A DNA stretch of 64,000 nt from Acidobacteria bacterium RIFCSPLOWO2_12_FULL_68_19 (GCA_001767525.1 MELF01000025.1:1-64000), one strand, 5' to 3'; numbered from the stretch's first letter, positions 26,466-35,543 are shown. Translations and numbers: made by a program. Notes: generated by a model from the letters alone, not told the origin.

Positions 26466-27597
26466 GGAGTTGACGCGCGATGACCAGGCGCTGGATCTCG
26501 CTGGTCCCCTCGCCGATGGTGGTGAGCTTCACGTCACGGAAGAACTTCTCCGCCGGGTAGTCCTTCACGAAGCCGTAGCCGCCGTGGATCTGCACGCCGT
26601 CCTCCGCCACCCGAACGGCCGTCTCGCTCGAATAGAGCTTCGCCATGGCCGCCTCGAGGGTCGTACGCCGCCCGGCCTGGCGCATCGAAGCGGCGCGATA
26701 CGTCAGCAGGCGGGCCGCCTCGATCCGCGCCGCATCGTCGACGAGCTTGGCGCGGATGCTCTGGAAGGCGCCGATCGGCTGCCCGAACTGCCGGCGCGCG
26801 AACGCATACTCGCGCGCCGCGTCGTAGGCGCCCTGCGCCAGCCCGACCGCGAGCGCCGCGATGCCGATTCGTCCCGCGTCGAGCACCTGCATGGCGTTGA
26901 CGAATCCCTGCCCCTCGGCGCCGAGCATCTGCGACGCCGGCACGCGGCAGTTGTCGAAGAGGACTTCGCTCGTCTCGCTGGCGCGCATGCCGAGCTTATC
27001 CTCCTTCCTGCCGGCGCGGAACCCCGCGGTGCCGCGCTCGACGATGAAGGCGGAGATACCGCGGCTTCCCTTCCCGCGGCTCGTCACCGCCATGACCACG
27101 ATGAGGTCGCCGGAGCGACCGTGCGTGATGAACTGCTTCGAGCCGTTGATGACCCAGCCGCTCCCATCCCGCATCGCCGTCGTCCGGATGGCCGCGGCGT
27201 CGCTCCCGGCGGACGCTTCCGTGAGCGCCCAGGCCGCCAGCTTCTCCCCGCGAGCGAGCGGCGCGAGGTACGTGCGCTTCTGCTCGTCGGTGCCGAATGC
27301 CGCGATGTGGGCGGCGCCAAGGCCGTTGTGCGCCGCCACCGACAGACAGATCGACGGATCGACCCTGGCGAGTTCTTCGATGCAGATGCAGTAGTCGACC
27401 GTTGACATCGCGGCGCCGCCGTACTCCTGGGGAACCTGAATCCCCATGAGGCCCAACGCGGCGAGCTTCGGCAGCAACTCGGGCGGGAAGTGCTGAGCCT
27501 CGTCCCAGCCGCGCACGTGCGGCCGGATCTCGCTCTCGGCAAACTCGCGGACGGCCCGCCGCAGCAGCTCTTGATCCTCGGTGAACCGCAGATCCAT
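26455..27597 (-). CDS. Acyl-CoA dehydrogenase
   Basis: A 380-aa flavoprotein of normal length. It has an N-terminal helical domain ([21 protein letters not shown]), the FAD/substrate-binding signature [19 protein letters not shown], and the C-terminal [43 protein letters not shown]. The latter includes the region where isovaleryl/short-chain enzymes carry the catalytic Glu. Substrate cannot be set by sequence alone; linkage to meaB and the epimerase suggests branched-chain amino-acid or short-chain acid oxidation. Upstream lies a long TACCGGC repeat array. Confidence 0.94.
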   Translation of the reverse strand: MDLRFTEDQELLRRAVREFAESEIRPHVRGWDEAQHFPPELLPKLAALGLMGIQVPQEYGGAAMSTVDYCICIEELARVDPSICLSVAAHNGLGAAHIAAFGTDEQKRTYLAPLARGEKLAAWALTEASAGSDAAAIRTTAMRDGSGWVINGSKQFITHGRSGDLIVVMAVTSRGKGSRGISAFIVERGTAGFRAGRKEDKLGMRASETSEVLFDNCRVPASQMLGAEGQGFVNAMQVLDAGRIGIAALAVGLAQGAYDAAREYAFARRQFGQPIGAFQSIRAKLVDDAARIEAARLLTYRAASMRQAGRRTTLEAAMAKLYSSETAVRVAEDGVQIHGGYGFVKDYPAEKFFRDVKLTTIGEGTSEIQRLVIARQLLAA

Positions 27598-27604
27598 CGT
27601 TGCG

Positions 27605-27721
27605 ACCAGCTACCGGCCACCAGCGACCGGCCACCGGCTACCGGCCACCACCTACCGGCCACCACCTACCGGCTACCGGCTACCGGCTACCGGCTACCGG
27701 CTACCGGCTACCGGCTACCGA
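27605..27721. repeat. Long heptamer tandem array (TACCGGC)
   Basis: About 16 copies of a 7-bp unit, mostly TACCGGC with variants CACCGGC, CACCACC and GACCGGC. The last seven copies before 27721 are nearly identical. The array fills the gap between the acyl-CoA dehydrogenase start and the divergent barrel-like gene, so both promoters must lie in or beside it. Confidence 0.92.
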
Positions 27722-27739
27722 CTGATCGTATCATTCGGT

Positions 27740-28216
27740 ATGCTTCGCACCGTCGTTGCCGCAGCCGCGCTGCTGCTCGTGACCGCCGCACCCGCGCTGG
27801 CCGATGCGACACTCTTCATCGGCAGCACAACCACTCCGGCCAACCGCCCGGCGAAAGGGTTGGCGCTCGGCGTCAGCCTGCTCGTCGTCGGCTTCGAGTT
27901 CGAGTTCGCCGACACGAGCGAGTCGGTCGAGGACGCCGCACCGTCGCTCCGCACCGGCATGGGGAACGTGCTGCTGCAGACGCCGGTCCCGGTTGCCGGC
28001 ATCCAGTTCTACCTGACCACCGGCGCAGGTCTCTATCGGGAGCGGCTGGGCATGCGGCAGGAGACGCACGCCGGCTTCAATACCGGCGGCGGCGCCAAGA
28101 TTTCGCTGCTCGGTCCGGTTGGGGTCCGACTGGACTACCGGATATTCAATCTGCGCGGCGAGCCGCTCCACTCAACGCTCCACCGCGTGTACGCCGGGCT
28201 GAACGTCGCGTTCTGA
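27740..28216 (+). CDS. Small secreted/outer-membrane beta-barrel-like protein
   Basis: A 158-aa protein with a signal peptide MLRTVVAAAALLLVTAAPALA, followed by alternating beta-strand segments (LALGVSLLVVGFEFEFAD, VAGIQFYLTTGAGLYRERL, GAKISLLGPVGVRLDYRIF) and a C-terminal aromatic residue (YAGLNVAF). This resembles an OmpW/OmpX-like small barrel. No closer family is recognised. The ATG at 27740 is 5 bp after a TATCAT box, right at the edge of the heptamer array. Confidence 0.75.
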   Translation: MLRTVVAAAALLLVTAAPALADATLFIGSTTTPANRPAKGLALGVSLLVVGFEFEFADTSESVEDAAPSLRTGMGNVLLQTPVPVAGIQFYLTTGAGLYRERLGMRQETHAGFNTGGGAKISLLGPVGVRLDYRIFNLRGEPLHSTLHRVYAGLNVAF

Positions 28217-28259
28217 GGACACGCCGAGCGCGAAGGGCGCCCGGCGGCATGGCCCCGAT

Positions 28260-28973
28260 CTACTGCACCGCCGGCGGCAACTCGGGCGGACCCGATGGCG
28301 TCTGGGGGGGCAGCGCGCCGCCAGGGGGCGCCCCTGGCGTGACAGCGGGCGGCGGTGGCGTCGCACCCGGCAACGGCACCGGGGCCCCGGCCGGCGGCAG
28401 CGGCGGCGGCTCGACCGGCGTCAGATTCAACAGGCTCTGACTCCCGGGACCGGCCAGCGCACCCTGATACAGCTTCCAGATCTGCTCAATCTGATCCGGG
28501 TATGCATCGCTCAGGATCGGTCCGAGCGCGTAGTCGGCCCCCGGGCGCGCCGGATCGAGCAGGAACACGTAGAGAACGGTGTTGTTCGGCCCAGGCTCGG
28601 TTGCCTTGAACATGCGCCACCCTTCGCCCTGCGCGCGCAGCTGCGCACCCGCCGACTTGACGAGCGCCGCCTGCAGGTACCCGATGACGAGCTCGAAATC
28701 GACGACACGCTCCGCCCGCACGGCGTTCAGGATCATGCCGGTCGGTGCGAGGAACGTTCGCGCCCCGGCCGGCGCCACCGGTGCCGGCACTGTCGGCGCC
28801 GGGACGATCGGCGGTGCCGTGCTCCCCGCCGGCTGCTGAGGCTGAGGAGGCGCCCCGGCCGGCGGCGGAGCTTGTGGAGGAGCGGACGCGGCCGGCGGCA
28901 CCTGGGCGGACACGCCGGCGGCGAGGCTCGCGGCGATTGCCGCGGCGGCAAACAGGGTGCGTGCAATGCGCAT
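28260..28973 (-). CDS. Secreted Pro-rich protein, paralogue of the next gene
   Basis: A 237-aa protein. It has a signal peptide (MRIARTLFAAAAIAASLAAGVSAQ), a Pro/Ala-rich stretch (about residues 25-70), a compact domain (about 75-195) and a Pro/Gly-rich tail. The domain has ERVVDFELVIGYLQAALVKS, GWRMFKATEPGPNNTVLYVFLLDP and ADYALGPILSDAYPDQIEQIWKLYQGAL. The same order of segments occurs in the upstream 155-aa protein, so the two are tandem paralogues. I recognise no named family. A TATAGA box sits 9 bp upstream of the ATG (28973). Confidence 0.78.
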   Translation of the reverse strand: MRIARTLFAAAAIAASLAAGVSAQVPPAASAPPQAPPPAGAPPQPQQPAGSTAPPIVPAPTVPAPVAPAGARTFLAPTGMILNAVRAERVVDFELVIGYLQAALVKSAGAQLRAQGEGWRMFKATEPGPNNTVLYVFLLDPARPGADYALGPILSDAYPDQIEQIWKLYQGALAGPGSQSLLNLTPVEPPPLPPAGAPVPLPGATPPPPAVTPGAPPGGALPPQTPSGPPELPPAVQ

Positions 28974-29029
28974 GAGCCCTACTCTATAGCACCCCAACGC
29001 GCAAAATCCGCGCGTCGGGGACCCCGATC

Positions 29030-29068
29030 TACAAGAAAAGCCACGGACAGCGGCCGCTGTCCGTGGCT
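29030..29068 (-). terminator. Rho-independent terminator with 15-bp perfect stem
   Basis: A perfect 30-bp palindrome at 29039-29068 (arms AGCCACGGACAGCGG and its complement), followed on the minus strand by TTTTCTTGT (29038-29030). It lies 26 bp after the stop of the 155-aa protein gene. It is one of the few strong intrinsic terminators in this window. Confidence 0.9.
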
Positions 29069-29094
29069 CGGCATTCCGGGCGCGTCGCGCGCCG

Positions 29095-29562
29095 CTACTG
29101 CTTCGCGAGATCGACGACGACGGTGCCGGCGCTGGCGCCCAGATTCGCGCTGAACGCGCCCCGGTACAGTTCGTACAGGTTCCGCTGCTCGGCAGGATCG
29201 GGGTTGCCCTCGTACAGGATCGCCATGATCGTATAGTCGGCACCCTTCACCACCGGGTGAATGAGATGCGTGTAGACGATGCTGCCGTCCTTGAGCGGCG
29301 TGGCGCCCTTGACGACCTTCCACCCCCCTGCCTGCTGTTTCCGTTCAGCCTTGTCCGATTTCATCAGCGCCTCACGCACCTTCGACATGACTTGCTCGAA
29401 GTCGGCGGTCTTGTCCGCCTTGATGGAGACCGACCAGAGCGCCGTGTCGCCATCGAAGGTCAGCGCCTGCGCCGCCTGCGCGTAGGCGGCACCATGGCCC
29501 TGCGAGAACGCCGGCAGCAGCATCAGCGCGCCAGCTACGAGTAACCCGGACAGTCGTCGCAT
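29095..29562 (-). CDS. Secreted protein of unknown function, paralogue of the downstream gene
   Basis: A 155-aa protein from the ATG at 29562, preceded by a strong AGGAGG. It has a signal peptide (MRRLSGLLVAGALMLLPAFSQGHGAAYAQ) and a domain with ALWSVSIKADKTADFEQVMSKVREALMKSD, GWKVVKGA, GSIVYTHLIHPVVKGADYTIM and AEQRNLYELYRGAFS. The DFEQVMxxVREAL and YxLYxGA segments match the neighbour at 28260-28973. Function is unknown; a periplasmic role is likely. It ends at a strong intrinsic terminator. Confidence 0.8.
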   Translation of the reverse strand: MRRLSGLLVAGALMLLPAFSQGHGAAYAQAAQALTFDGDTALWSVSIKADKTADFEQVMSKVREALMKSDKAERKQQAGGWKVVKGATPLKDGSIVYTHLIHPVVKGADYTIMAILYEGNPDPAEQRNLYELYRGAFSANLGASAGTVVVDLAKQ

Positions 29563-29612
29563 CTTCAAGCCTCCTGGAAAAGGCGGGAAAGGCGGATACT
29601 CTACCGCAAAGT

Positions 29613-30734
29613 TCACCGTATGAAAACGGTCATTACTTCGTGCGCTACAAGCATTCCCGTCCTCGTCAACCCGAGGGCGCGGCCATCATAGTGCAGAATC
29701 CCTTGATCCACGAAGGGATGGAGTTCGGCGCCGTACCGCGCCCACACGTCCACGCCGTAGCGGGTATGGACGGCCCGCACGTCGAGGCCGGCGCTCAACC
29801 GAAGCCCCATGAACAGCGCCTCTTCGAGCCGAGCCTCGGCCGAAAGCGTCCGCCGGTCGATCGCGGCCGACCGTCCGGCTGCCACTGCCGAAACGTATTC
29901 CTCGGTCGACGCGAGGTTCCGCCAGCGGGCATCGTTTCGCGTCGAATGGGCGCCGCAGCCGAATCCAAGCCACTCGCCGTCGGTCCAGTATTTCAGGTTG
30001 TGCCGGGACTCACGGCCTCGACGCGCTAGGTTCGAGATCTCATACTGCACATATCCAGCCCTGTCCATCCTGTCGAGACCGGACAGGTACATTCCGGCGG
30101 CCTCATCCTCGGGCGTCACCGACCAGTGGCCGATCGCCATGGCCTCGCGGAGCGGGGCGTTCGGATAGATCTCCAGCAGGTACAGGGAGGCATGCTCGGG
30201 GCCGAGGTCAATCAACGCCTCGACCGACTCGAGCCACTCCGCTTCGTTCTGCTGCGGCAGCCCCATCATCAGGTCGAGCGAGATGTTTGAGAATCCAGCG
30301 GTGCGCGCCATGTGGAACGCCTCGGTCGCCCGCGCCGCCGAATGGAGCCGGCTCAACCGACCGAGTTCCTCGTCCCGGAACGACTGCACGCCGACACTGA
30401 GTCGATTCACGCCGGAGGCCCGGAACCCGGCCAGCCGCTCGGAGGTGACCGTTTCCGGGTTTGCCTCGAGGGTGATCTCCGAATCGGAGGCGAGCGCCCA
30501 CGACCGCGCGCACCGCTCGATGATGGCGGCAATCTCCCCTGGGTCGAGCAGGGAGGGCGTGCCCCCGCCGAAATAAACCGTGTCCACCGGCGAACCGTCC
30601 GCCGCCCGTTCGAGCTCGGCGAGGAGCGCCGCCACGTACCGGTCCTTCAGCCCGGCGTCGAACAGGCCACGGTTGAAGTTGCAGTAGTTGCAGATCGCCG
30701 CGCAGAACGGGACATGAATGTAGAGGCCGAGCAC
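29613..30734 (-). CDS. hemW: Radical SAM haem chaperone HemW / coproporphyrinogen oxidase-like
   Basis: A 373-aa radical SAM protein. The N-terminus LGLYIHVPFCAAICNYCNF has the CxxxCxxC cluster motif with an extra Cys-Asn-Phe, and VDTVYFGGGTPSLL is the usual second motif. SEITLEANPETVT, RLSVGVQSF and SLDLMMGLPQQ follow, and the C-terminal HemW-type domain ends with MLVAHEVMTVFI. HemW delivers haem; relatives named HemN are oxidases, and this short form fits HemW. The start is a GTG at 30734, directly downstream of the repeats at 30750-30812. Confidence 0.92.
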   Translation of the reverse strand: MLGLYIHVPFCAAICNYCNFNRGLFDAGLKDRYVAALLAELERAADGSPVDTVYFGGGTPSLLDPGEIAAIIERCARSWALASDSEITLEANPETVTSERLAGFRASGVNRLSVGVQSFRDEELGRLSRLHSAARATEAFHMARTAGFSNISLDLMMGLPQQNEAEWLESVEALIDLGPEHASLYLLEIYPNAPLREAMAIGHWSVTPEDEAAGMYLSGLDRMDRAGYVQYEISNLARRGRESRHNLKYWTDGEWLGFGCGAHSTRNDARWRNLASTEEYVSAVAAGRSAAIDRRTLSAEARLEEALFMGLRLSAGLDVRAVHTRYGVDVWARYGAELHPFVDQGILHYDGRALGLTRTGMLVAHEVMTVFIR

Positions 30735-30749
30735 GCTGCTCAGTGTAAG

Positions 30750-30812
30750 GCGTTGGTGTTGGGTGTTGGGCGTTGGGCCTTGGACGTTGGGCCTTGGGTC
30801 TTGGGTGTTGAG
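30750..30812. repeat. Heptamer tandem repeat (GTTGGGC / CTTGGGC)
   Basis: About nine imperfect 7-bp units, such as TGTTGGG, CGTTGGG, CCTTGGG and TCTTGGG. They fill the whole gap between the DnaC-like gene stop and the hemW start. Confidence 0.87.
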
Positions 30813-30813
30813 A

Positions 30814-31671
30814 TCAGGATCCCGCCCGTCCACCCGACCACTTGAGGTCGGTGCGGGCATCGGGCTTCTCCCGGTCGCGGAGCGGGGCGCGCGCCTGGCT
30901 GGCCGAGCGTGACGGGAGCGACGCCTTGCGCGAGGCTTTCGTACGCAGCTTCCACAACGTGACCAGATCGTCGACGCCCCCGTTGGGCGGCAGCTCGCGG
31001 TAGTCGGCGCCATCGAGGTCGACGAACTCGCACATCTCGTGCAGGCGCGACCGCATCCGGTACCCGATGCGGAACAGGAGCGAGTCGGGGTCGGTCGTGT
31101 CGGGCTTGTCCTCGTAGTTCGACGTAAAGATCGTGGTGCGCTGGGCGCTGTACCGGGCGTTGACAATCAGGTTCAGCGTCTCATCGACCCATTCGGATGT
31201 CTTCTCGGCGCCGAGGTCGTCGAGGACGAGCAGGTCCGCCTCCATCACCGGCCTGAGCACGTCCATTTCGGCGGTCTGATTCACCGGGTTGTAGGTGCTG
31301 CGGATGACGCGCAGCAGATCGCGCGTGTCGTAGAAGAGGCCGCGCGCGCCACGCCCGCCAATGACCTGCCGCAGCACGGCCACTGCCAGGTGGGTCTTGC
31401 CGACGCCTGGCGGGCCGAGCAGGAACAGCCCGCGCTCGACGACCGGAAACCCGTCGGCCAGACGCGTTGCGTGTTGCAGCGCCTTGGTGAGCTGCTCGTT
31501 GTACGCGATGTAGTTGGAGAAATCGCAGTGCTGGTAGCGGCGCGGAATCCGCGCCTCGGCCACGAGCGTCGCCGCCGCCGCCTCGCGCCGGCACTCGCAC
31601 CGCGCGACCCGCGTGACACCGTCGATCTCGACCGTCTTCCAGCCGGTGTCGTCGCAGAACGAGCAGGCCAC
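30814..31671 (-). CDS. DnaC/IstB-like ATP-binding protein
   Basis: A 285-aa protein. The N-terminal part has a zinc-ribbon-like pattern CSFCDDTGWK and RCECR. The AAA+ core has Walker A GLFLLGPPGVGKTHLAVAVLR, Walker B LLVLDDLGAEK, and a sensor/arginine region TTIFTSNYE and RIGYRMRSRLHEMCEFV. This is the DnaC/DnaI helicase-loader type seen beside non-IS genes. No istA or transposon ends are near, so it is probably a housekeeping loader. GTG at 31671 is preferred, as a TAGGAT box ends 5 bp upstream. Confidence 0.88.
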   Translation of the reverse strand: MACSFCDDTGWKTVEIDGVTRVARCECRREAAAATLVAEARIPRRYQHCDFSNYIAYNEQLTKALQHATRLADGFPVVERGLFLLGPPGVGKTHLAVAVLRQVIGGRGARGLFYDTRDLLRVIRSTYNPVNQTAEMDVLRPVMEADLLVLDDLGAEKTSEWVDETLNLIVNARYSAQRTTIFTSNYEDKPDTTDPDSLLFRIGYRMRSRLHEMCEFVDLDGADYRELPPNGGVDDLVTLWKLRTKASRKASLPSRSASQARAPLRDREKPDARTDLKWSGGRAGS

Positions 31672-31759
31672 GACCTATCCTAGCCCAAAACGCAGCGCGC
31701 ACAGCTCGAAAACACGGACCGCGACGTGCGTGCCGGACGGCGCACACGTGAACCCGGAA

Positions 31760-32203
31760 CTACTTCTGCGTCTTGAGTCTCGAGCGTTGGGCCGACTCGG
31801 CGCCAGCGGTGTTGGGCGTGTGCCTTACCAGATCCGTCGGCGACGACTTGACGAGCGCGGTGCTCAGGCGCTGCTCCCAGTCGTCGATGCCGCGGGCGAG
31901 CTCACGCTTGACATAGTCCATGAACTCGTTCACCTCGCGCTGCATCTGCTCGATCTTGCGGCGCATGTTCAGGATGATCTCCACGCCGGCGAGGTTCACG
32001 CCGAGGTCGCGCGTGAGCGTGAGGATCGTCTCGAGCTGTTCGAGATCCTCCTCCGAGTACAGTCGTGTGTTTCCGTCGGTTCGCGACGGTTTCAACAGGC
32101 CTTCGCGCTCGTACAGCCGCAGTGTCTGCGGATGGATGTCGTACTTCTGCGACACCGCGCTGATCATGTAGTACGCCTTCCCGCGCTCAGCCCGCTTCGC
32201 CAT
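31760..32203 (-). CDS. hspR: Heat-shock repressor HspR (MerR family)
   Basis: A 147-aa MerR-type regulator. The helix-turn-helix is AVSQKYDIHPQTLRLYEREGLLKPSRTDGNTRLYSEEDLEQLETILTLTRDLGVNLAGVEIIL, and QTLRLYEREGLL is the HspR hallmark. A coiled-coil dimer helix follows (about residues 75-115). In HspR-type species the protein uses DnaK as co-repressor at HAIR operators; one such site is seen upstream of dnaK. The last residues (RHTPNTAGAESAQRSRLKTQK) come from GTTGGGC-type repeat DNA and look non-conserved. The gene is third in dnaK-dnaJ-hspR. Confidence 0.93.
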   Translation of the reverse strand: MAKRAERGKAYYMISAVSQKYDIHPQTLRLYEREGLLKPSRTDGNTRLYSEEDLEQLETILTLTRDLGVNLAGVEIILNMRRKIEQMQREVNEFMDYVKRELARGIDDWEQRLSTALVKSSPTDLVRHTPNTAGAESAQRSRLKTQK

Positions 32204-32221
32204 CGCCTACCCCCACCGGCC

Positions 32222-32281
32222 GCCGAGACGCTGCGGCGCAGAGCCGACCCGTGTCATCTCGGTGTCTCCGTGCCTTTGTGG
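32222..32281. repeat. Imperfect 7-bp repeat (TCTCGGTG/TCTCCGTG)
   Basis: The stretch shows units CTCGGTG, TCTCCGT and CCTTTGTGG plus GCCGAGACG at the left end. It supplies the last codons of DnaJ (GHKGTETPR) and fills the gap to hspR. The related motif GCCGAGAC also occurs at 18398-18405. Confidence 0.6.
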
Positions 32282-33363
32282 CCCGTCTCGCCGAACGGCT
32301 CGCGCACGTTCTCACCGTTGATGCGGCCGAACTCCCGCAGCAACTCCTTCGAGCGCTCGTCCAGCACCTTCGGCAGCATCAGGCGCGCCTCGATGACCAG
32401 GTCGCCGCGCCGGAGGTCGCGCGTCGACGCCGCGCCGCGCTCGCGCAGCCGGAACCGCTGTCCCGATTGCGTGCCCGGCGGGACGCGCAGTCGCGCGAAT
32501 CCGCCGTCGGGCGTCGGCACGTCGATCCGGGCGCCGAGCGCCGCCTCGTGAATGGCAATCGGCAGGACCATGTGCAGGTCGTCGCCCTCGCGCCGAAAGA
32601 GGGGATGCGGCGCCACCTGCGCGGTGATGTACAGGTCGCCCGGCGACCCGCCGCCAGATCCCGCGTTCCCCTTGCCCGGCACCCGGACGCGCTCGCCGTC
32701 GTTGGTCCCCGCCGGAATCCGTACCTGGACCGTCTCGCTCCGCGTCTCCTGTCCCGTCCCACCGCACGGCTCGCACGGGCGCGGGCGCTGCTGACCCGTC
32801 CCGCCGCAGGTGGGACAGCTGCGCGTGAAGATCATGTGCCCCCGAACCGACCGCACCGAGCCGGATCCCTGACACGCGAGGCACGGGCCCGGGCTCACCC
32901 GCGTCCGACCGGTGCCTGCGCACGTCCGGCACGTTTCGCGGCGCGTCACCGTGACGGCTCGGGTCGCGCCCGAGAACGCCTCCTCGAAGGCGAGCGGCAC
33001 GGTCTGATGCAGGTCCACGCCGCGCTCGGGCGGCCGCCGCCGCGCACCGCAACCTGTCAGCACGTCGGCGAACAGGTCGCCGAAGGTGGCCGACTGATCC
33101 GTGCCGCGCGATGAAAAGTCGAACCCCTCGAAGCCGCTCGCCGGAGGGGACTCCTCGGTGACGAGACCGGCGTCGTAGCGCGACCGGCGCTCGGGATCGA
33201 TCAGCGTCTCGTACGCCTCGAGGATCTGCCGGAATCGCGCCACCGCCATCCGGTCGCCCGGATTGATATCCGGGTGGTACCGTCGCGCCAGGCGCCGGTA
33301 GGCGCGCTTGATCTCCGTCTCGGAGGCGGCGTGCGAAACGCCGAGCACGACGTAGAGGTCCAT
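32254..33363 (-). CDS. dnaJ: Chaperone DnaJ
   Basis: A 369-aa type I J-protein. The J domain (residues 1-65) carries the HPD tripeptide in RYHPDINPGD. A short Gly/Phe-like linker with GFEGFDFSS follows. Four CxxCxGxG zinc motifs follow (CRTCAGTG, CLACQGSG, CPTCGGTG, CEPCGGTG), then the substrate-binding C-terminal domains with PAGTNDGERVRVPGKGN and PPGTQSGQRFRLRERG. It activates DnaK ATPase. It lies 86 bp after dnaK and 50 bp before hspR on the same strand. No grpE lies between. Confidence 0.95.
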   Translation of the reverse strand: MDLYVVLGVSHAASETEIKRAYRRLARRYHPDINPGDRMAVARFRQILEAYETLIDPERRSRYDAGLVTEESPPASGFEGFDFSSRGTDQSATFGDLFADVLTGCGARRRPPERGVDLHQTVPLAFEEAFSGATRAVTVTRRETCRTCAGTGRTRVSPGPCLACQGSGSVRSVRGHMIFTRSCPTCGGTGQQRPRPCEPCGGTGQETRSETVQVRIPAGTNDGERVRVPGKGNAGSGGGSPGDLYITAQVAPHPLFRREGDDLHMVLPIAIHEAALGARIDVPTPDGGFARLRVPPGTQSGQRFRLRERGAASTRDLRRGDLVIEARLMLPKVLDERSKELLREFGRINGENVREPFGETGHKGTETPR

Positions 33364-33370
33364 ACCCCGA

Positions 33371-33450
33371 CGTCAACGCCCAATCGCCACCGCCCAACGC
33401 CCAAGAGCGATTCGGGCATTGGGAGTTGGAAGTTGGGACTTGGGAGTTGT
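33371..33450. repeat. Heptamer repeats in both orientations (GCCCAAC and AGTTGGG)
   Basis: The left half has GCCCAAC/GCCCAAG units, the right half GAGTTGG/ACTTGGG units, so the two halves are roughly inverted. It fills the dnaK-dnaJ gap and could form an RNA hairpin in the operon transcript. Confidence 0.8.
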
Positions 33451-35372
33451 CATTTCTTCTCCTCGTCCACGACTTCCGCGTCGATGACCTCGCCCTGGGC
33501 GCCCGCCGTACCGCCGGCGGCTCCCGTGCCGGCGCCGGCACCGGCATCACCGCCGGCACCGGTGCCGGCGGCGCCAGCCTGACGGTAGAGCGCCTCGGCC
33601 GCGCGATGCTGTGCCTGCGTCAGCTGCTCCATGGCGCGGGTCATCGCCGCGGTGTCGTTGGCCGACAGGGCGCTCTTCAGCGCCTCGATGGCCGACTCGA
33701 CCGCCGACTTGTCGGTCGGCGCCAGCTTGCCGCCCATCTCCTGCAGCATCTTCTCCGCGGCGTACACGGCCTGGTCGGCGCGGTTGCGCGTCTCGATCTC
33801 CTCGCGCCGCTTCTTGTCCTCCTCGGTATGCGCCTCGGCGTCCTTCATCATGCGCTCGACCTCGTCCTTGTTGAGGCCGCTTGACGCCGTAATCGTGATC
33901 TTCTGCTCCTTGCCGGTTCCCATGTCCTTGGCGGAGACGTTCACGATGCCGTTGGCGTCGATGTCGAAGGTCACCTCGATCTGCGGCACGCCGCGGGGCG
34001 CCGACGGAATCCCGACGAGCTGGAAGCGGCCGAGCGTCCGGTTGTCGCGGGCCAGCGGCCGCTCGCCCTGCAGGACGTGCACCTCGACGCTCGTCTGGTT
34101 GTCCGCGGCCGTCGAGAACACCTCGCTCTTTCGCGTCGGAATGGTCGTATTGCGGGGAATCAGCGTCGTCATCACGCCGCCGAGCGTCTCGATGCCGAGC
34201 GAGAGCGGCGTCACGTCGAGCAGCAGCAAGTCCTTCACCTCGCCGGCGAGCACCCCTGCCTGGATGGCGGCGCCCACGGCGACCACTTCGTCCGGGTTGA
34301 CGCCCTTGTGCGGCTCCTTGCCGAACATCTCGCGGACGATCTGCTGCACGCGCGGAATCCGGGTCGATCCGCCGACCAGCACCACCTCGTCGATCTTGCG
34401 GGGATCGACGCCGGCGTCGGCCAGCGCCTGCTTGGTCGGACCGACCGTCTTCTGCAGCAGGTCCTCGACGAGCTGCTCGAACCGGGCGCGCGTCAGCTTC
34501 ATCTGCAGGTGCTTCGGTCCGCTCTGATCGGCGGTGACGAACGGCAGGTTGATGTCGGTCTCCATCACCGTGGAGAGTTCCATCTTGGCCTTTTCGGCGG
34601 CCTCCTTCAGGCGCTGGAGCGCCATCCGGTCCTTGCTCAGGTCGATCCCGTCGCTCTTCTTGAACTCCGCGACAATCCAGTCGATGATCCGATGGTCGAG
34701 GTTGTCGCCGCCGAGGTGCGTGTCGCCGTTGGTCGCCTTCACCTCGACCACCCCTTCGCCCACTTCGAGAATCGAGATGTCGAACGTGCCGCCGCCGAAG
34801 TCATAGACGGCAATCGTCTCGTCCTTCTTCTTGTCGAGACCGTAGGCGAGCGCCGCCGCAGTCGGCTCGTTGACGATCCGCATCACCTCGAGCCCGGCGA
34901 TCTGGCCCGCTTCCTTGGTGGCCTGCCGCTGCGCGTCGTTGAAGTACGCCGGGACGGTGATGACCGCCTTCGCAACCGGCTGACCCAGGTACTCCTCGGC
35001 AGCCTGCTTGAGCTTCTGCAGCACCATCGCCGAGATCTGCGGCGGCGCCAGCTCCTGGTCGCCAATCTTGATCCGCACGTCTCCGTTCGGCGCCGACACG
35101 ACCCGGTACGGCACCATCTTCATCTCCTCGGTGACTTCGTCGTAGCGCCGACCCATGAAGCGCTTGATCGAGAAGACGGTGTTCTCGGGGTTGGTCACCG
35201 CCTGCCGCTTGGCGACCTGACCGACGAGCCGTTCCCCGGTCTTGGTGAACGCCACGACGGATGGGGTGAGGCGACTGCCCTCCGGATTGGTGATGACCGT
35301 CGGCTCGCCGCCCTCCATCACAGCCACCACGGAGTTGGTCGTGCCGAGATCGATGCCGATGATTTTGCTCAT
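33450..35372 (-). CDS. dnaK: Chaperone DnaK (Hsp70)
   Basis: A 640-aa Hsp70 of normal length. It starts [22 protein letters not shown] and contains the [14 protein letters not shown] phosphate loop, [28 protein letters not shown], the [14 protein letters not shown] linker end and substrate-binding domain, a helical lid, and the C-terminal Gly/Ala-rich tail ending [15 protein letters not shown]-driven folding and, with HspR, heat-shock control are expected. The start at 35372 is chosen because a HAIR-like operator lies upstream at 35439-35459; the frame runs open to 35507 without similarity. Confidence 0.97.
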   Translation of the reverse strand: MSKIIGIDLGTTNSVVAVMEGGEPTVITNPEGSRLTPSVVAFTKTGERLVGQVAKRQAVTNPENTVFSIKRFMGRRYDEVTEEMKMVPYRVVSAPNGDVRIKIGDQELAPPQISAMVLQKLKQAAEEYLGQPVAKAVITVPAYFNDAQRQATKEAGQIAGLEVMRIVNEPTAAALAYGLDKKKDETIAVYDFGGGTFDISILEVGEGVVEVKATNGDTHLGGDNLDHRIIDWIVAEFKKSDGIDLSKDRMALQRLKEAAEKAKMELSTVMETDINLPFVTADQSGPKHLQMKLTRARFEQLVEDLLQKTVGPTKQALADAGVDPRKIDEVVLVGGSTRIPRVQQIVREMFGKEPHKGVNPDEVVAVGAAIQAGVLAGEVKDLLLLDVTPLSLGIETLGGVMTTLIPRNTTIPTRKSEVFSTAADNQTSVEVHVLQGERPLARDNRTLGRFQLVGIPSAPRGVPQIEVTFDIDANGIVNVSAKDMGTGKEQKITITASSGLNKDEVERMMKDAEAHTEEDKKRREEIETRNRADQAVYAAEKMLQEMGGKLAPTDKSAVESAIEALKSALSANDTAAMTRAMEQLTQAQHRAAEALYRQAGAAGTGAGGDAGAGAGTGAAGGTAGAQGEVIDAEVVDEEKK

Positions 35373-35438
35373 GTCGTCGCGTCCTTCGCGCGCGGTACGG
35401 GAGAAACCCAGCCGATTTAGCTGACTGTTATTATCAAA

Positions 35439-35459
35439 CCTGAGTGTGATGCAGTCAAT
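35439..35459 (-). promoter_or_regulatory. HAIR-like HspR operator upstream of dnaK
   Basis: On the plus strand CCTGAGT, a 7-bp spacer GTGATGC, then AGTCAAT. The HspR-associated inverted repeat consensus is CTTGAGT-N7-ACTCAAG; 11 of 14 positions fit and the spacer is exact. It lies 67 bp upstream of the dnaK ATG, with hspR in the same operon. Binding is inferred. Confidence 0.7.
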
Positions 35460-35520
35460 TTCCGCGGCGCCAACCAATCGAATGTGTACCGTAAGGCTCG
35501 ACCGCACAACCAGTTGGCGC

Positions 35521-35529
35521 TGTTATACT
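35521..35529 (+). promoter_or_regulatory. Extended -10 box for the PBP1A gene
   Basis: TGTTATACT matches an extended -10 (TGN plus TATACT). It lies 14 bp upstream of the chosen ATG 35544 and downstream of an earlier in-frame ATG at 35484, which argues for the shorter protein. No clear -35 is seen. Confidence 0.5.
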
Positions 35530-35543
35530 TGGCCGGGAACACG

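Noticed and set aside
27605-27721. A possible CRISPR array
   Set aside because: The unit is 7 bp without spacers and there are no cas genes. It is a simple tandem repeat.
30814-31671. IstB of an IS21-type insertion sequence
   Set aside because: There is no istA next to it and no inverted ends. The N-terminal zinc-ribbon pattern fits a DnaC-like loader in a housekeeping context.
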